Shown here one piece after another: positions 60,706 through 64,000 of a DNA stretch of 64,000 nt. The translations under genes were made by a program, and so were the position numbers. The stretch covers positions 1-64,000 of the forward strand of contig NZ_RBTP01000029.1 in NCBI RefSeq assembly GCF_003702045.1, in the 5' to 3' direction. Every line of letters starts with the position of its first letter. Positions within the stretch are counted from its first letter, which is position 1. Source of the stretch: Pseudomonas viridiflava (GTDB lineage Bacteria; Pseudomonadota; Gammaproteobacteria; Pseudomonadales; Pseudomonadaceae). The notes beneath the pieces were generated by a model, which saw nothing but the letters and a program-made list of their open reading frames with translations, had not been told where the DNA came from and did not search any database.

Positions 60706-60745
60706 CCTTAAGCGTGCATCACGCACGCTTAAGGTGCTGTTTTGT
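60706..60745 (+). terminator. Hairpin between prkA and yeaH
   Basis: CCTTAAGCGTGC and GCACGCTTAAGG form a perfect 12-bp stem with a 5-nt loop, then GCTGTTTTG. It suggests reduced read-through into yeaH. Confidence 0.65.
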
Positions 60746-60761
60746 GACAGCGCTTGCTTTT

Positions 60762-60801
60762 GAGCTTCGAGCTTGTGGCTTGAAGCTTGTAACTTGAAGC
60801 T
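60762..60801. repeat. Short GCTTGAAGC-type repeats
   Basis: Three imperfect repeats around AGCTTG/CTTGAAGC in 40 bp, just before the yeaH ribosome binding site. Together they can fold into alternative small hairpins. Confidence 0.6.
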
Positions 60802-60814
60802 GCCCGGAGGGCCT

Positions 60815-62086
60815 ATGAGCTATGTGATTGACCGACGTCTCAACGGCAAGAACAAGAGCACAGTGAACCGGCAACGGTTTCTGCGGCGTTATCGTGACCA
60901 CATCAAAAAGGCGGTGGAAGAAGCTGTCAGCCGTCGCTCCATTACCGACATGGAGCATGGCGAGCAAATCAGCATTCCCGGCCGAGACATCGACGAACCG
61001 GTGCTGCACCACGGGCGCGGTGGCAAACAGACCGTTGTTCACCCTGGCAACAAGGAGTTCACCACCGGCGAGCATATCGCCCGGCCGCAAGGCGGTGGTG
61101 GCGGCAAAGGGCCCGGCAAGGCGAGCAATTCCGGCGAAGGCATGGATGAGTTCGTCTTCCAGATCACCCAGGAAGAATTTCTCGAATTCATGTTCGAGGA
61201 CCTGGAACTGCCCAATCTGGTCAAACGCAACCTGACCGGCACAGAAACGTTCAAGACGGTGCGCGCCGGGATCAGCAACGAAGGCAATCCGTCGCGCATC
61301 AACATCATTCGTACACTGCGCTCGGCTCACGCGCGGCGCATCGCCCTGTCGGGCAGCAGTCGGGCAAAACTCAAGGAAGCGACCAGCGAACTTGAGCGCA
61401 TGAAACGCGAAGAACCAGACAATTTCGGCGACATTCAAGAGCTAGAGGTGGAAATCGAACGCCTCAAGGCACGTATTCGTCGGGTGCCTTATCTGGACAC
61501 CTTCGACCTTAAATACAACCTGCTGGTGAAGCAGCCCAACCCCAGTTCCAAAGCCGTCATGTTCTGCCTGATGGACGTTTCCGGCTCCATGACCCAAGCG
61601 ACAAAAGACATCGCCAAACGCTTCTTCATCCTGCTCTACCTGTTCCTCAAACGTAATTACGACAAGATAGAAGTTGTGTTCATTCGCCACCACACCAGTG
61701 CCCGCGAAGTGGACGAAGAAGAGTTTTTCTACTCGCGTGAAACCGGCGGCACCATCGTCTCCAGCGCACTGAAACTGATGCAGGAGATCATGGCCGAGCG
61801 TTACCCGAGCAACGAGTGGAACATTTATGCCGCTCAGGCCTCGGACGGCGACAACTGGAACGACGACTCACCGATCTGCCGCGATATCTTGACCAAGCAG
61901 ATCATGCCGTTCGTGCAGTACTACACCTACGTGGAAATCACACCACGCGAACATCAGGCACTTTGGTATGAATATGAGCGTATCGGCGAAGAATATGCCG
62001 ACACGTTCGCCCAGCAGCAGCTTGTCTCTGCCGGTGATATCTATCCGGTATTCCGCGAACTCTTCCAGCGAAGGTTAGTGTCATGA
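60815..62086 (+). CDS. yeaH: DUF444/YeaH family protein
   Basis: 423 residues, with a VWA-like domain ([13 protein letters not shown], about residue 265) and a Gly-rich stretch ([14 protein letters not shown], about residues 92-105). GGAGG precedes the ATG. Companion of the PrkA kinase in starvation response; it overlaps spoVR by 4 bp. Biochemical role unknown. Confidence 0.93.
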   Translation: MSYVIDRRLNGKNKSTVNRQRFLRRYRDHIKKAVEEAVSRRSITDMEHGEQISIPGRDIDEPVLHHGRGGKQTVVHPGNKEFTTGEHIARPQGGGGGKGPGKASNSGEGMDEFVFQITQEEFLEFMFEDLELPNLVKRNLTGTETFKTVRAGISNEGNPSRINIIRTLRSAHARRIALSGSSRAKLKEATSELERMKREEPDNFGDIQELEVEIERLKARIRRVPYLDTFDLKYNLLVKQPNPSSKAVMFCLMDVSGSMTQATKDIAKRFFILLYLFLKRNYDKIEVVFIRHHTSAREVDEEEFFYSRETGGTIVSSALKLMQEIMAERYPSNEWNIYAAQASDGDNWNDDSPICRDILTKQIMPFVQYYTYVEITPREHQALWYEYERIGEEYADTFAQQQLVSAGDIYPVFRELFQRRLVS

Positions 62087-63645
62087 CCGCCAGAGAGCAG
62101 AAACGCCAACCCATTTCCACGGGGTCAGAGTGGACGTTCGAACTGATCCAGACCTACGACCGCGAAATCAGCCGCATCGCTGATCGTTATGCGCTGGACA
62201 CCTATCCCAACCAGATCGAAGTGATCACGGCCGAACAGATGATGGACGCCTATGCGTCGGTGGGCATGCCTTTGGGCTATCACCACTGGTCCTACGGCAA
62301 ACACTTCCTCAGCACCGAGAAATCCTACACGCGGGGTCAGATGGGTCTGGCCTACGAGATCGTGATCAACTCGGACCCTTGTATTGCCTATCTGATGGAA
62401 GAAAACACCATCTGCATGCAGGCGCTGGTGGTTGCTCATGCCTGCTATGGGCACAACAGCTTCTTCAAGGGCAACTACCTGTTCCGCACCTGGACCGATG
62501 CCAGTTCGATCATCGATTACCTGGTGTTCGCCAAGCAGTACATCATGCAGTGCGAGGAGCGCCACGGCATCGACGCGGTGGAAGACCTGCTCGACTCCTG
62601 CCACGCGCTGATGAACTACGGCGTTGACCGCTACAAGCGCCCGTATCCGATTTCAGCCGAAGAAGAGCGTCGGCGTCAGAAGGACCGCGAAGAACACCTG
62701 CAGCGGCAAATCAACGACCTGTGGCGCACCATTCCGAAAAGCGCAAAGGAAGGAGGCAAGGAAGACAACGCACGCTTCCCCGCCGAACCTCAGGAAAACA
62801 TTCTCTACTTCATCGAAAAACACGCGCCACTGCTGGAACCTTGGCAGCGCGAAGTGGTGCGCATCGTGCGCAAGATCGCTCAATACTTCTATCCACAGCG
62901 TCAGACGCAGGTGATGAACGAAGGCTGGGCGACGTTCTGGCATTACACGCTGATGAACGATCTCTACGACGAAGGCCTGGTCACCGACGGTTTCATGATG
63001 GAGTTCCTGCAATCGCACACCAGCGTCATTTATCAACCCGGCTTCGACAGCCCCTACTACAGCGGCATCAACCCGTACACACTGGGTTTTGCCATGTATC
63101 AGGACATTCGCCGGATGTGCGAACACCCCACGGATGAAGACCGTCAGTGGTTCCCAGAGATCGCCGGCACCGACTGGCTGACCGCAATCAAGTTCGCGAT
63201 GAGCAGTTTCAAGGACGAAAGCTTCATCCTTCAGTACCTGTCGCCGAAGGTCATACGTGACCTCAAACTGTTCAGCATCATGGACGACGACCTGAAAGAT
63301 GACCTGTTGGTGCCCGCCATCCACGATGAGAACGGCTACCGGACCATCCGTGAAATCCTGGCTGCGCAGTACAACCTGGGCAACCGTGAACCCAACGTGC
63401 AGATCTACAGCATCGACCGGCGCGGGGACCGCTCGCTGACCCTGCGTCATCAACAGCACAACCGCAAACCGCTGGGTGACTCCACCGATGAGGTGCTCAA
63501 GCATCTGCATCGCTTGTGGGGTTTCGACATCCATCTGGAAACCCTGCAGGGCGACCAGATTGTGAAAACCCACCATGTGCCACCGAGAGGCGAACACGCC
63601 GACAGTGAATATCCCCGGCTCGATTTGGCGGTCGTACACCTCTAG
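62083..63645 (+). CDS. SpoVR family protein
   Basis: 520 residues. The conserved SpoVR stretches are [30 protein letters not shown] and [21 protein letters not shown]. Named for a Bacillus spore-cortex protein; in Pseudomonas it forms an operon with prkA and yeaH and its role is unknown. It ends just before the hairpin ahead of cca. Confidence 0.93.
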   Translation: MTAREQKRQPISTGSEWTFELIQTYDREISRIADRYALDTYPNQIEVITAEQMMDAYASVGMPLGYHHWSYGKHFLSTEKSYTRGQMGLAYEIVINSDPCIAYLMEENTICMQALVVAHACYGHNSFFKGNYLFRTWTDASSIIDYLVFAKQYIMQCEERHGIDAVEDLLDSCHALMNYGVDRYKRPYPISAEEERRRQKDREEHLQRQINDLWRTIPKSAKEGGKEDNARFPAEPQENILYFIEKHAPLLEPWQREVVRIVRKIAQYFYPQRQTQVMNEGWATFWHYTLMNDLYDEGLVTDGFMMEFLQSHTSVIYQPGFDSPYYSGINPYTLGFAMYQDIRRMCEHPTDEDRQWFPEIAGTDWLTAIKFAMSSFKDESFILQYLSPKVIRDLKLFSIMDDDLKDDLLVPAIHDENGYRTIREILAAQYNLGNREPNVQIYSIDRRGDRSLTLRHQQHNRKPLGDSTDEVLKHLHRLWGFDIHLETLQGDQIVKTHHVPPRGEHADSEYPRLDLAVVHL

Positions 63646-63690
63646 CTCCTGAAGACGTGAAGTCTTAAACGGGTAATCGTTCGGTTTTAG

Positions 63691-63742
63691 CCTCCGTAAG
63701 GACGACGCAAGGTTTATCCTGTCGCGCTTACGGAGGTTTTTT
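63691..63742 (+). terminator. Terminator-like hairpin covering the cca ribosome binding site
   Basis: CCTCCGTAAG (63691-63700) pairs perfectly with CTTACGGAGG (63727-63736). An inner CGAC/GTCG pair extends the stem, and TTTTTT runs up to the cca ATG. The right arm holds the GGAGG ribosome site. Confidence 0.75.
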
Positions 63743-64000
63743 ATGCAGATTTATAAAGTTGGCGGTGCGGTACGCGACCGCCTGCTGGGTCAACCCGTTA
63801 CCGACATCGACTGGGTCGTCGTCGGCGCGTCGGCCGAAGACATGCTGGTCAAGGGCTATCGTCCGGTCGGCACCGATTTCCCGGTATTTCTCCATCCGCT
63901 GACGGGCGAGGAATATGCGCTGGCACGCACTGAGCGCAAAAGCGGCGTGGGGTATGGCGGCTTTGTTTTTCATGCCAGCCCTGACGTCACGCTTGAGCAG
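63743..64000 (+). CDS. cca: CCA tRNA nucleotidyltransferase (5' part)
   Basis: Adds CCA to tRNA 3' ends. Only the first 86 codons are in the window, cut at 64000. [14 protein letters not shown] and the metal-binding [10 protein letters not shown] (the paired Asp residues of the class II enzymes) identify it. GGAGG lies 6 bp before the ATG, inside a hairpin. Confidence 0.93.
   Translation, partial: MQIYKVGGAVRDRLLGQPVTDIDWVVVGASAEDMLVKGYRPVGTDFPVFLHPLTGEEYALARTERKSGVGYGGFVFHASPDVTLEQ

Overview
The window is chromosomal DNA of a Pseudomonas, most likely of the P. syringae group. The evidence is gene content and order: tyrS–anmK–erpA–argC–hemJ, speD–vfr, trpGDC, gph–rpe, amgK–murU divergent from lptD–surA–pdxA–rsmA–apaGH, and prkA–yeaH–spoVR. 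REP-type palindromes of a Pseudomonas kind are present, and a Mu-like contractile tail cluster sits between trpG and trpE, where R-type syringacins (tailocins) are known to lie.

Layout. 1-14.9 kb is housekeeping: tyrosyl-tRNA synthetase, an M23 peptidase, anhydro-MurNAc kinase, ErpA, ArgC, HemJ, a DUF805 protein, an SDR, a HIT protein, Coq7, SpeD, an OsmC protein, Vfr/Crp, a lipoate-ligase relative and trpCDG. 15.0-34.2 kb is the tailocin. Its structural and lysis genes all lie on the minus strand. Read in transcription order they are a Q-like antiterminator, a leader with a terminator, two membrane/coiled-coil proteins, gp37-like, DUF2635, sheath, tube, tail chaperone with a -1 frameshift, tape measure, baseplate genes, tail fibre, fibre chaperones, endolysin and nested spanins. 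Its control genes are on the plus strand: a self-cleaving CI/LexA-type repressor, a DUF1654 gene behind a perfect LexA box, a 60-residue ORF and a PrtN-type activator. No capsid, terminase, integrase or replication gene is present. 34.3-39.4 kb holds an autotransporter esterase, trpE, gph and rpe. 39.6-48 kb holds a polyamine-type ABC transporter, a two-component system and a DUF3530 protein. 48.2-64 kb holds a DjlA-like protein, murU, amgK, lptD to glpE, the prkA–yeaH–spoVR starvation operon and the start of cca.

How the genes work together. AnmK, AmgK and MurU are three steps of the Pseudomonas cell-wall recycling shortcut to UDP-MurNAc. TrpE, TrpG, TrpD and TrpC make tryptophan; the tailocin splits trpE from trpGDC, and Trp-rich leader peptides related to each other precede both halves. 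In the tailocin, six TACA-N3-TGTA sites in two clusters suggest that one repressor silences both the Q-like gene (and itself) and the prtN operon. DNA damage would lift this through RecA-stimulated repressor cleavage, while LexA controls the DUF1654 gene in parallel.

The most interesting signals are: the three-site operator clusters with a probably leaderless repressor mRNA; a Q-like gene followed by a terminator ahead of the late genes; a T TTT TTC frameshift site; the paired trp leader peptides, one of them being the 3' end of gph; and a terminator-like hairpin that buries the cca ribosome binding site.
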